Of a stretch of 64,000 nt of DNA, positions 37,542 to 45,513 are shown piece after piece. The position numbers and the translations under genes are program-made. The notes beneath the pieces are model-generated. The model worked only from the letters and a program-made list of their open reading frames with translations. It was not told the DNA's origin and searched no databases. The number at the start of each line of letters is the position of its first letter. The stretch's first letter is position 1. This DNA comes from Ruminiclostridium cellobioparum DSM 1351 = ATCC 15832 (GTDB taxonomy: Bacteria; Bacillota; Clostridia; Acetivibrionales; DSM-1351): contig NZ_JHYD01000002.1 of NCBI RefSeq assembly GCF_000621505.1, positions 186,001-250,000 of the forward strand, in the 5' to 3' direction.

Positions 37542-37911
37542 CCGGTTCCCCATAGAGTCCCAATAAACTCAGGATTTGCAGGATCCTTTTCAATCTTTTT
37601 GCGGATTTTCTGGATATGCACCGGAACTGTGGCCGTGTCACCATATATGTCATCGCCCCATACCCTCTCAAATATATGTTCTTTTGTGAAAACAATGTTG
37701 GGGTTGGTGGCAAGGAACACAAGCGTCGTATATTCCTTGGAGGTCAGCTGTATCTCCTTTCCGTTGACAAACACTCTATGTGAGGCAGTGTTTATTTCCA
37801 GCCCGCCGTGGGAGAGGATTTCGGAGGAGGTATTATTCCCCTTTAGCCTTTCATATCTGTCAGTTCAATAGGACTTTTCCTGGTCACATAGGCAGCCGGC
37901 GGTGCCTCCAG
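37523..37911 (-). pseudogene. Response-regulator remnant (OmpR-type DNA-binding half)
   Basis: The intact part, from a GTG near 37774 to 37523, is an OmpR-type winged helix: LTSKEYTTLVFL, ERVWGDD, TVPVHIQKIRKKIE and GTLWGTGYRF. Upstream in the same strand the frame continues through SHGGLEINTASHR and RLKGNNTSSEI to a stop. A second frame then resumes with AAYVTRKSPIELTD, the end of a receiver domain (compare DYVTKPFSPIEL). So a frameshift lies near 37866 and the rest of the receiver, with its phospho-Asp, is gone. No histidine kinase is next to it. A free DNA-binding fragment could in theory be made from GTG 37774, but there is no good ribosome site. Confidence 0.8.
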
Positions 37912-38029
37912 GATGAATCGGGGAACAGCAGGGAGCACAAGAAAAAAGTATTCAGACAGAACACCTCTTCAAACAGTATAATACTATGATAATAAAGGGG
38001 AATTTTAAAAAATTATACTGGAGAAAAAT

Positions 38030-39304
38030 ATGGATAGGTGGTTTAAAATAGATAATGCCGGAAAAATATTTAGATCGGTATCTAAAGAATCCAACACCTC
38101 GATTTTCAGAATCTCAATGATTATGAGTGAGCCTGTTGAGAAGGAGCTGCTTCAGAAAGCTCTGGATACTGTTCTGGTGCGTTTTCCCACCCTGTCGGTC
38201 AAACTGCAGAAAGGTGTTTTCTGGGATTATCTGAATCAGAATAATCAAAAGCTGCTGGTTCAACGGGAGGAGCAATACCCCTGCTGTCCCTTAAAAGCCG
38301 ATGAGAACAACGGCTTCCTTCTGAGGGTTTTATATTATAATTGCCGTATAGCGTTGGAGGTATTCCATTCCCTGACCGACGGTACCGGGGCGGTGGAATT
38401 TCTGAAAACACTTGTTTATCAGTATTTATGCCTTGCAGGTAAGGAAATTGAGAATGAAGGTTTGATTCTGGACCCGGATGAATTGCCCAATAAATACGAA
38501 ATGGAGGACAGCTTTGATAAATATTATCAAAGCATGCCTGCCAGACGGGTCACAGAGACAAAGGCCTTTCATATTAAAGGGACACCGCTGGAGCCCTTCG
38601 GCAATAATGTTATCCACGGGGTTATGTCCTCATCCCTGCTTAATTCAATTGCAAAACAGAAGGGTTCAACCATAACGGAGTATTTGACTTCGGCGCTGAT
38701 ATATTCAATTTATACCGGAAGCATGCAGTTCGGCATCTACAAAGAGCCCATAAGAGTGACAATACCTGTCAATCTGAGAAGGATTTTTCCTTCCAGGACG
38801 CTCAGGAATTTTTTCACGGTGGTCAATGTGGGGGTTGAGCCCTCTGAGGAGCTGTGTTTTGAGACTATATTGGAAAAGGTGTCCTCACAATTGAGGAATA
38901 AACTGCAAAAAGATAATCTATACAGTGTGATGGTGAGTAACGTAAAGCTGGAAAAACTGCTGGTAGCCAGATTTATTCCGGTATTTATAAAAAATATGGC
39001 CATGCGGTACGGTTTTGAGAACTTTGGCGAAAATTCCAAAACCATCACTCTCTCAAATATCGGAAGCATAAAATTGCCCGGCTCCATGTGCAAATTTGTG
39101 GACCACGGGGAAGTCATCATATATCCCACATTTAAAAGCCCTGTCAACTGCGGGGTCTGTACCGTTAACGACAGTCTGACAGTGACATTTTCAAGAACCA
39201 TTCTGGAAGCCGATATTATCAGATGTTTTTTCAGCTTTCTTTCACGGGAAAGCGGACTTGAAATAAAAGTTTATTCAAATAATTGGGGTAAAGTGTATGA
39301 ATAA
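38030..39304 (+). CDS. Acyltransferase of the alcohol-acetyltransferase/condensation superfamily
   Basis: This 424-aa protein has the two-lobed chloramphenicol-acetyltransferase-like fold. The active-site region reads VFHSLTDGTGAVEFLK (HxxxDG, residues about 112-123). The C-terminal lobe contains LSNIGSIKLP, and ends of this sort close the acyl tunnel. Such proteins transfer acyl groups to alcohols or make lipid-like conjugates. Here it is paired with a DUF6320 zinc-ribbon membrane protein, with 8 nt of overlap, a pairing I associate with clostridia. GGAG about 8 nt before ATG 38030. Substrate unknown. Confidence 0.75.
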   Translation: MDRWFKIDNAGKIFRSVSKESNTSIFRISMIMSEPVEKELLQKALDTVLVRFPTLSVKLQKGVFWDYLNQNNQKLLVQREEQYPCCPLKADENNGFLLRVLYYNCRIALEVFHSLTDGTGAVEFLKTLVYQYLCLAGKEIENEGLILDPDELPNKYEMEDSFDKYYQSMPARRVTETKAFHIKGTPLEPFGNNVIHGVMSSSLLNSIAKQKGSTITEYLTSALIYSIYTGSMQFGIYKEPIRVTIPVNLRRIFPSRTLRNFFTVVNVGVEPSEELCFETILEKVSSQLRNKLQKDNLYSVMVSNVKLEKLLVARFIPVFIKNMAMRYGFENFGENSKTITLSNIGSIKLPGSMCKFVDHGEVIIYPTFKSPVNCGVCTVNDSLTVTFSRTILEADIIRCFFSFLSRESGLEIKVYSNNWGKVYE

Positions 39305-39968
39305 GTGTAAGCACTGCGGTGTTTTTATTGAGGAGGAAAAAAGATGCCCTCTTTGCAGCAGAAATATCGGGGAAGCCGGCGAAGGGGCTAAAAATGTGTG
39401 GTACCCATCCTACGGTAAAACTGAAACAGTTCCGCAATTGAATTTTGCAGGTAAAGTATTTTTCTTTATATCAATTGCGGTAATGAGTATTTGTATACTT
39501 ATAAACATACTTTCAGGGATAGGAAATCCCTGGTCGCTGTTTGTAATCTTTCCGGTATTGTACCTGCAGCTTCTCATCAACAACACCATTTTTTCGAAAA
39601 TGCGTGCAGGAACAAAAATACTTTTACAGGTCATGGGAACATCCTGCTTTCTGTTCTTCATAGACCTGCTTTCGGGATTTTACAGGTGGTCGGTAAATAT
39701 AGTGATACCATTTTTGCTGATAGCAGGTACATTTCTGATAACGGTGATTGTCATAAAGCGGAAAATGTTATGGAACGAGTATGTTGGATACATTATCGCC
39801 ATGATCTTTTTAGGCTTTTTGCCTGTTTTTCTATACCTTACCGGTGTGGCGGATGAAATATGGGCAAGTGCGGTTTCAGCACTGTATTCTTTTCTGACGA
39901 CCATAGGCATGCTGGTTTTCGCCAATAAAAAATTTAAAAAAGAGATGACTCGAAGATTTCATATTTGA
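39297..39968 (+). CDS. DUF6320-type zinc-ribbon membrane protein
   Basis: This 223-aa protein begins with a zinc ribbon (CKHCGVFIEEEKRCPLC, two CxxC pairs at residues 4-21) and continues into six or so hydrophobic segments with short loops. The layout matches DUF6320 proteins found next to the alcohol-acetyltransferase-like gene. The 8-nt overlap indicates coupled translation. It may anchor the acyltransferase at the membrane. That role is inferred from pairing only. Confidence 0.7.
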   Translation: MNKCKHCGVFIEEEKRCPLCSRNIGEAGEGAKNVWYPSYGKTETVPQLNFAGKVFFFISIAVMSICILINILSGIGNPWSLFVIFPVLYLQLLINNTIFSKMRAGTKILLQVMGTSCFLFFIDLLSGFYRWSVNIVIPFLLIAGTFLITVIVIKRKMLWNEYVGYIIAMIFLGFLPVFLYLTGVADEIWASAVSALYSFLTTIGMLVFANKKFKKEMTRRFHI

Positions 39969-39982
39969 TTAAAATTTTTTCC

Positions 39983-40012
39983 TGACTACTAAATTATTTT
40001 TCGGACAAAATA
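39983..40012 (+). promoter_or_regulatory. Possible forespore (SigG/SigF-like) promoter
   Basis: TGACTA (39983-39988), 17 bp, CAAAATA (40006-40012) differ by one base each from the TGAATA and CATnnTA boxes of SigG promoters. It lies upstream of a two-gene unit ending in the spore gene tlp, which supports it. An ACTACTAAA/TTTAGTAGT inverted repeat (39985-39993, 40030-40038) surrounds it. Confidence 0.4.
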
Positions 40013-40055
40013 TAAAAGAATGAAAAGATTTTAGTAGTTCAAGGGAGGGATTGTT

Positions 40056-40406
40056 ATTCATATAATTGGCAGGTTCCTTGACCCTGGCAAGGTTGGCGGT
40101 CTGGTTGACTCTCTCAAAAACAGCGGTATCCAAAGGAGAGACATGATAATCAGCGCCATGGATGAAGAAAAATTCCAAAGCATGCGGAATGATGTGGAAG
40201 ACAACCGGGCAAGCAGTGTGGTAAAGACCGACCAGGACGATCCCGGCCAATTGGAAGCATTTGTGGAAAGTGTCAATGACCTGAGCGATTTGCATGATGA
40301 CGCCGGCATTGTAGTCTATGTAAAAGCTGCCAGGCATAAGGCACAGGAAGTAAAGTCGATAATGGAGCAATCGGGAGCAGCTGAAATAAAAGTTCACGAA
40401 AACTAG
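40056..40406 (+). CDS. Small stress-protein-like protein with probable AUU start
   Basis: The frame is open from a stop at 40033 to 40406. AAGGGAGGG (40041-40049) is 6 nt before an ATT at 40056, and no ATG, GTG or TTG occurs in frame until ATG 40143. The residues before that ATG (HIIGRFLDPGKVGGLVDSL, then KNSGI) look like a real first strand and helix of an alpha/beta protein of the YflT/general-stress type ('I.GxF.d...a..ai..L...G'). So I read a 116-aa product starting at AUU. It lies 19 nt before tlp and probably shares its sporulation promoter. The alternative is a truncated 87-aa product from ATG 40143 without a good ribosome site. Confidence 0.6.
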   Translation: MHIIGRFLDPGKVGGLVDSLKNSGIQRRDMIISAMDEEKFQSMRNDVEDNRASSVVKTDQDDPGQLEAFVESVNDLSDLHDDAGIVVYVKAARHKAQEVKSIMEQSGAAEIKVHEN

Positions 40407-40425
40407 GACAAAGGAGAGATAACGG

Positions 40426-40647
40426 ATGAACAAGCCTAAACCGGATAACAGAAGTAACAACGCAGACAGGATACAATTCAATATCAATCATACCATCAGA
40501 AATATGGAAGCTGCTGAAGATATGATGTCAAAAGTGGATGACCCGACCCAGAAAAGTGAGCTTGAAGAAAAGAATGACAGAAGAAGGGACGCTCTTCAGG
40601 GAATGCGTGAAGAAATAAAAGATGAAGCTCATAAAAAATCAAGATAA
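40426..40647 (+). CDS. tlp: Small acid-soluble spore protein Tlp
   Basis: This 73-aa hydrophilic helical protein has the Tlp pattern: KPKPDNRSNNADRIQFNI, IRNMEAAEDM, then LEEKNDRRRDALQGMREEIKDEA near the end. Tlp is packed in the spore core in Bacillus and clostridia. AAGGAGAG precedes the ATG. It follows the AUU-start gene by 19 nt and ends at a strong terminator. It shows that the organism forms endospores. Confidence 0.88.
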   Translation: MNKPKPDNRSNNADRIQFNINHTIRNMEAAEDMMSKVDDPTQKSELEEKNDRRRDALQGMREEIKDEAHKKSR

Positions 40648-40656
40648 AAATGATTA

Positions 40657-40680
40657 ACCCCCGGCAAAAGCCGGGGTTTT
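40657..40680 (+). terminator. tlp terminator (first of two identical copies)
   Basis: CCCCGGC (40659-40665), loop AAAA, GCCGGGG (40670-40676), TTTT. The 22 bases from 40659 recur exactly at 45514-45535, on the far side of the AT-rich island. Confidence 0.92.
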
Positions 40681-40704
40681 AATCAGGAAGTATTGTTAAC
40701 ATGG

Positions 40705-40732
40705 AACAGTGTGGCCGCAAGGCTACGCTGTT
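40705..40732 (+). repeat. GCAA-tetraloop hairpin
   Basis: AACAGTGTGGCC (40705-40716) pairs with GGCTACGCTGTT (40721-40732), all 12 positions with two G-T pairs, closing a GCAA (GNRA) tetraloop. It is directly downstream of the tlp terminator, with TTTCTCTGTTTT following. It could be a backup terminator or the folded end of a small RNA. Confidence 0.55.
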
Positions 40733-40847
40733 TCTCTGTTTTAACAGAAATTTGGTAGAGATAGTACCAAATCTATATCACATTTATTATTAATTTGAAA
40801 ATTATTTTTTTGTTTACATAAGGGTCGAAAAAAGTGTAAATTAATAG

Positions 40848-40896
40848 AAATTTATGGAATAATATGGTTGATTATTCCATAAATTTAAATTATAAT
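40848..40896 (+). promoter_or_regulatory. 16-bp perfect inverted repeat overlapping a strong promoter
   Basis: Arms at 40848-40863 and 40871-40886 (AAATTTATGGAATAAT and its exact complement) flank a 7-bp spacer. TTGATT (40868-40873), 17 bp, TATAAT (40891-40896) is a good promoter whose -35 box lies in the spacer and right arm. The repeat is placed as an operator would be. It might also be the end of a small transposable element. Confidence 0.6.
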
Positions 40897-40921
40897 TTTA
40901 TAGACGGCAGAATATGTAAAA

Positions 40922-41194
40922 ATGAACAATAATAATAATAAACTGAATGTTGAGAAATTTAGACTAATTACTCGCTTTTTTAATCTCACTAACAGGCAAC
41001 TTTTTCAAAATGCCCGAATGATAAAAAGAATGATTATTACTTACTGTTATTTTTTTGAAATTATGGATGGTCCTATGAAAAAAGCAAGTAATCCGAACTT
41101 TGAAAATCATAGAGATGGAGTAGAAACGCTGATTTTAAGAACTATTTGGGAGAAGTTTGAATTTTCTTACTTGCTTTTAAACATTAATAAGTAA
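40922..41194 (+). CDS. Small orphan protein, doubtful
   Basis: A 90-aa frame begins with an Asn run, then a basic helical stretch rich in Phe, Ile and Tyr. No family is recognisable. There is no ribosome site before ATG 40922, though a strong promoter with a palindrome ends 26 bp upstream. It might be a relic or a leaderless transcript product. The frame is AT-rich like the rest of the island. Confidence 0.3.
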   Translation: MNNNNNKLNVEKFRLITRFFNLTNRQLFQNARMIKRMIITYCYFFEIMDGPMKKASNPNFENHRDGVETLILRTIWEKFEFSYLLLNINK

Positions 41195-41906
41195 TCTGGT
41201 CTATCAACCTAGAAATTTGTGTTTGCATATATTGCAGATCTATTTAGAAATTGCAGTTCTGTAAAAAAGCTAAATACTGTTCAAAATCGCCGATTATTCA
41301 TCTTACTCCATTAAGTTAATCAGCCCATAGCAGGTCTTTAGCAAGGATTTTAACTGGTGGAGAGCAGTCAGAAGCAAAATACGCATTCACAGTTATATTG
41401 CAAAATTAAATTATTCAAGAAACAGGATTGCTTTTAATTTTTTGGGGTTCTAGCTAATCTAGATTAGGGTTATTGGACTTGTAACTCCTTTGCAATGGGT
41501 AAAAAGTAATATAATAAACAACGGTCTAAAGAGGGCACTAATATTCTCACTTACGACTACTCAAGAGATAATAAAACCAGCAATTGAATCGTATGGAGAA
41601 GCATACTCCAATTCTATTTTTACACAAATATCGTGAGCAATGCAAATTTCATTAGAGAAATTAGTCTAATTATTATAATTTTTCTTTGGAAGAAGGCTCG
41701 ATCAATTATTGGCACCAATTGCATAAGTCCTGAGTAATAATATAAGAGCTATACCGAATCATTAAGCTATTGTAAGGAAAACAATGGCTTGAGGGCTGTT
41801 GTTTACGTTCATTTATAAATGCTTATATTCTTTAGCATGTGAAACTGATATATTCATTAGTAAGACTCCTTAATCTTAAATCTGTATACCAAAAGAATAG
41901 CAATAA
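41195..41906 (+). other. Decayed AT-rich DNA without intact genes
   Basis: About 700 bp with stops in all frames. One frame (about 41338-41406) reads RILTGGEQSEAKYAF, faintly like an ATPase signature. Another (about 41466-41674) reads ALIFSLTTTQEIIKPAIESYGEAYS and then breaks. Both are too weak to name. It looks like old coding sequence broken by mutations, probably of the same ABC-transporter or peptide-export locus as the piece at 41907. Confidence 0.4.
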
Positions 41907-42026
41907 TCCTTTTGTTGGAATAGAACGGTAATTGTGATAAGCCATAAACCAGATATTTTAAAAAGGGTTGATAAGGTTTTGAAGTTGAATAGTGGTAATA
42001 TTAATCTTGTTGGAGAAAGAGTGTAA
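41907..42026 (+). pseudogene. C-terminal remnant of an ABC-transporter ATPase
   Basis: From a TGG at 41916 the frame reads WNRTVIVISHKPDILKRVDK, then VLKLNSGNINLVGERV and a stop. This is the H-loop ('TVIVISH') and post-H-loop strand ('D..L.L..G.I...G') of an ABC-exporter nucleotide domain. The Walker motifs are absent. It is a 36-residue relic of a larger gene on the plus strand. Confidence 0.75.
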
Positions 42027-42292
42027 TTTAATAGTAAATTTGATTTTTTTATTAACAGTGCGCGCGTAATGGTTAATAAGAATTCAAATAAATACCTTAT
42101 ACAAAATACTATAGCGAGATTTGGATAAGGGTGAAATGTATGAAAGTGAGACTAACTATTAAAAGTCAAGTCTAAAAGGCGAATTTTTGAATAAAGTGCA
42201 GAAATGCATTTTTAGTAAATCAGTACCTTGAAAACTGCATGACGAATAGAGCATCATAACAGGTGCTCAAAAGGAGATATAGAATTAGTTAA
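42027..42292 (+). other. Non-coding flank of the IS110 element
   Basis: No gene seen. It contains GTGCGCGCG at 42058-42066 and a short GAGCA/TGCTC hairpin around 42247-42267. The 3' end of the IS110 element must lie somewhere here, but I cannot place it exactly because IS110-family elements lack inverted-repeat ends. Confidence 0.4.
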
Positions 42293-43467
42293 TCAGGCAG
42301 CCTTGATATATGGTTGATCTGTCTTTTCCAACTGGTAGATTACACGAACAAGTTTCTTCGCAGCATGGGATATAGCAACATTGTAGTGTTTACCGTCAGA
42401 ACGTTTCTTTGCAAGATAAGCGGAGAAGGCTGAATCCCAATGGCAGACAAATCTTGTGGCATTGAACAATGCATAGCGCAGATATCTTGAGCCTCGTTTT
42501 TCCATATGGGAATAACAACCATCAAGTTGCCCGGATTGGTACGTAGATGGAGATAATCCTGCATAAGCAAGTATTTTATCCGGAGAATCAAATCTACTAA
42601 AATCACCGATTTCTGCAATAATCATAGCACCCATACGATAGTTGATCCCAGGAATAGTAAGGATTGGAGAATCGATTTCATCCATAATGACTTTGATTTC
42701 CTTTTCAATTTCATCAATCTCAGTATCAAGTTCTTGAATAAGATTGATTATGTGTTTAAGCTCCAAAGATTTTGCAGGTATATTTGAGCCAATAGATTTT
42801 CTGGCAGTTTTTCGGAAGAGAATGGCTATATCCTTGCGATAGCGACCTTTTGAGGCTTCTTCAAGAAGATGAGTTAATCGAGTAAGGTGTTCTGAAGCTA
42901 TTGAAGAAGCACTAGGAAACTTAGATAACAAAGCATAAACAGATGCCATGTGAAGAGACGGAAGCCACTTTTCTAATTCAGGGAACAGTATAGCTACAAG
43001 ACGTGATATAGATGTTTTCAGTTTGGCCCGTTCCTTCACTTTATCAAAACGATAACGAGTTAGTGATTTGAGTTCTTCATTGTGGTAAGATGTGTTTGAG
43101 TAGGACTTTAAGTTCACATCAGACATTAGCATAAGAGCAATTGTATGGGCATCTACTTTATCCGTCTTTGTCTGTCTAAGACTTAAACTTTTTCTGTACG
43201 ATTGGTATGTAACGGATTGATAACGAAGGTGGGCAAACCTTTATTAATGAGAAATCCCAGAAGATTGTAATTATAGTGTCCAGTGGCTTCTAGCCCTACT
43301 TTTACATTATTCAAATCTTCTGTAACGGATGAAATTTTCTGATAAATCTCATTGGATCCGTCTAGGTTGTTTGGAATGGTAAAGGATTTAAAAAGCACTT
43401 CACCATCAGAGTTAGTGATAAAGCAATCATGCTTATCTTTTGCAACATCAATTCCTACGTAAATCAT
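42293..43467 (-). mobile_element. IS110-family transposase gene, frameshifted
   Basis: The N-terminal part starts at ATG 43467 (AAGGAGTATTTCT before it) with MIYVGIDVAKDKHDCF. This is the first Asp of the RuvC-like DEDD site; GLEATGHY supplies the Glu. At a run of five T's (43189-43193 on the plus strand) the frame is lost and stops at 43183. One base more would join it to the next frame. That frame goes on as SLSLRQTKTDKVDAHTIALML, with the remaining Asp residues. It continues through the C-terminal domain with LTIPGI, SPSTYQSG (the catalytic Ser region) and EKRGSRYLRYAL. All family motifs remain. A one-base deletion, a read error or programmed slippage at the A-run could explain the break. 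Confidence 0.88.
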
Positions 43468-43680
43468 AGAAATACTCCTTTGAAATGTATTTGATACTGT
43501 TTTAGAACCACGGTGCTCCTTGCGATTGTAACCTCGTTCTAAATAAACCGTCATGAGGTATCTAACTGATTAACAAATAAACAAAGAGACTGTGGTTGGA
43601 GCCTCATTTAAACCATCATATGGTAGGTGAAAAAAAACAATCCACAGTATCTTAAAACAGCATAGCCTAATCTATTGAAA
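43468..43680 (-). other. IS110 left-end non-coding region, possible bridge-RNA source
   Basis: About 200 bp upstream of the transposase start, on the minus strand, hold no gene but several short hairpins, including ones around AACCACGGTGCTCC and its surroundings. In the IS110 group the guide-like bridge RNA is transcribed from this position, between the left end and the recombinase start. The exact RNA and element end are not determined here. Confidence 0.4.
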
Positions 43681-43721
43681 AGGTAAAGGATGGCTATGAC
43701 TATATAATACGAGGTGAAATA

Positions 43722-45095
43722 TTGCTAAAAAAGTTTAAAACAACAAATAAAATCTATTTAATTCTGATCCTTTTAGCTATTCTTGTTAATCTTATCGGAT
43801 GCTCAAACGAAAAGGATTCAGTATCTTCTTCTGACGGTAAAAAAATACTTCAAATGTATGTATACTCTCACGATATAATTACTTTGAATGCAATAGGAGA
43901 ATTTAACAAGTCAAGCAAAATTACTATTAATCCAAACCTAATAAATGATAATGATAAAAATGATATTGACAATAACATAAAGAAAACTTCAACATCTATT
44001 TTGGCAGGGGAGGGTCCGGATATAATAATTGATTATGCGTCAGTATATCCTTCTCTGTGGAAAATTGTTCAGAATGATGTATTTTGTGATTTGAACGAAT
44101 ACATAAGGAAGAATAAGGACTTTAATTTATCAGAATATAATTCTAAAGTAATAGACTGCGGAGTAATAAATGATAGGAGATATTTTATTCCAGTTACCTT
44201 TTCAGTTCCACTTATATGGTCGAGCGATAGTTTATTGCATAAGAATAATATTAAAATTAATGAAAACAAATGGTCATGGGAAGAATATGGTAAGCTATGC
44301 AATAAGTATATAGATATAAATAGTAATAAAGAAAAATATTTTATTGGTAACTCTTTTAGTTTTCAGTCAATCATGGAAAGCTGCTGGCAAAATTATGTCA
44401 ATTATTCAAAAAAGGAATCGTACTTTGATACAGATGAATTTGTTAGATTGCTAAAAGTATATAAGTCAACTTACTTATCAATTTTACCTGATACTAAATT
44501 AAAAGCACCAGAATTATTTTTTGAATTTTTAAAGAATAATTCTTTATTATTAGTAAATTGTGATATTAGTGTTTACTACATGTGGATAAACAACACTGCT
44601 GTTAACAAGATTCTTGAATCAGATATGAGTTGTTTTCCGTATCCTACTGAAAGCTTGACACAGCAACCCAGTGCTCATGTAAAAAAGTTTGTAGCAATAA
44701 ATAAATCCTGTAAATATAAAGATGAAGCCTTTGAATTTATAAAATTGATTATATCTGAAAAGTATCAGAATTCGGGAAAAGATATTTTTGGATTACCTGT
44801 GAATATAAAAGCATATAGAGATATTATAAATGAATGTGCTGGAGAAAACGGAAGTGATAAGAGCATTGCAAATTTTTCTTCAGGGCAAATACCATATACT
44901 TCTCTACCTTTATCAGAAAAAACTTTAAATCGATTTGATAGTTTAATTAACAGTATTGAAGATTGTGCATACGTTGATAATAACATAATGGGTATAATAG
45001 ATGAAGAGGTAGCTGCATATTTAGCAGGAAGGCAAAATGAAGTGCAAACTGCAAAATCAATTAATGATAGGGTGCAAATTTATATGAATGAGTAA
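43722..45095 (+). CDS. Extracellular solute-binding lipoprotein (family 1 type)
   Basis: This 457-aa lipoprotein begins at TTG 43722 (AGGTG 6 nt upstream). The signal peptide ends in the lipobox LIGC-SN (Cys at about 28), so it is anchored outside the membrane. The mature part is a two-lobe ABC-type binding protein. It has the early GEGPDIIIDYASVYPSL segment, the hinge VPLIWSSDSLL, and a C-terminal helical lobe. It resembles family-1 (sugar-type) binding proteins, but no permease or ATPase gene is beside it. It is AT-rich (many Asn, Lys, Ile) compared with the flanking chromosome. It lies 27 nt before the ACP-like gene, likely in one transcript. Confidence 0.78.
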   Translation: MLKKFKTTNKIYLILILLAILVNLIGCSNEKDSVSSSDGKKILQMYVYSHDIITLNAIGEFNKSSKITINPNLINDNDKNDIDNNIKKTSTSILAGEGPDIIIDYASVYPSLWKIVQNDVFCDLNEYIRKNKDFNLSEYNSKVIDCGVINDRRYFIPVTFSVPLIWSSDSLLHKNNIKINENKWSWEEYGKLCNKYIDINSNKEKYFIGNSFSFQSIMESCWQNYVNYSKKESYFDTDEFVRLLKVYKSTYLSILPDTKLKAPELFFEFLKNNSLLLVNCDISVYYMWINNTAVNKILESDMSCFPYPTESLTQQPSAHVKKFVAINKSCKYKDEAFEFIKLIISEKYQNSGKDIFGLPVNIKAYRDIINECAGENGSDKSIANFSSGQIPYTSLPLSEKTLNRFDSLINSIEDCAYVDNNIMGIIDEEVAAYLAGRQNEVQTAKSINDRVQIYMNE

Positions 45096-45122
45096 TTATT
45101 ATGAATTGAAGGAGTGAAAACA

Positions 45123-45422
45123 ATGAGAAGGAATAACAAATTTGATTCTAGAGATGTTTATTTTAGATTAAAAATTATTTTTAAAGAAAGATTTAATATT
45201 GATGTTTATCAAAAAGAAAGTACTTTTTTTGACAGAAACTTGTTATATAAGGAAATAGGGTTGGAAGCGAGAGACCTGCTTTATCTCTTTTTTGATATCG
45301 AAAAAGAATACAATATAACCATACCTGAGGAGGTTATAGTAGACGGCAAGTTTAATACTTTCAATAAGATAGTTGAAATCATACATAACCAGCTTAAGAA
45401 AAAGGGGCAGGAAGTAGTCTGA
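45123..45422 (+). CDS. ACP-like protein without the carrier serine (peptide-maturation type)
   Basis: This 99-aa protein has the helical layout of acyl carrier proteins. GLEARDLLYLFFDIEKEYNI followed by TIPEE matches the DSL-helix II block of ACP (GLDSLDLVELxxxLEEEFxIxIPdE). However, the Ser that carries phosphopantetheine is replaced by Ala (EAR in place of DSL). It therefore cannot be a normal acyl carrier. This is how I recall the TIGR04069-type 'peptide maturation system acyl carrier-related protein' of clostridial RiPP loci; the match is from memory. AAGGAG is 9 nt before ATG 45123, which I prefer to GTG 45114. It sits at the right edge of the AT-rich island. Confidence 0.7.
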   Translation: MRRNNKFDSRDVYFRLKIIFKERFNIDVYQKESTFFDRNLLYKEIGLEARDLLYLFFDIEKEYNITIPEEVIVDGKFNTFNKIVEIIHNQLKKKGQEVV

Positions 45423-45513
45423 TTCTCAGGCAAATCACATTGTGGGTTTCATTAAAAATATATTCCACAACCAGGATACAAATGATTCCTTAAGATTATT
45501 TCCATATCTCATG

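Noticed and set aside
42058-42066. GTGCGCGCG, close to the GUGCG start of group II introns
   Set aside because: The following bases do not match a domain I intron start, and no intron protein or domain V hairpin is seen.
42224-42240. TACCTTGAAAACTGCAT, which resembles 16S-23S spacer sequence
   Set aside because: No rRNA or tRNA sequence is nearby; the match is short and may be part of the IS flank.
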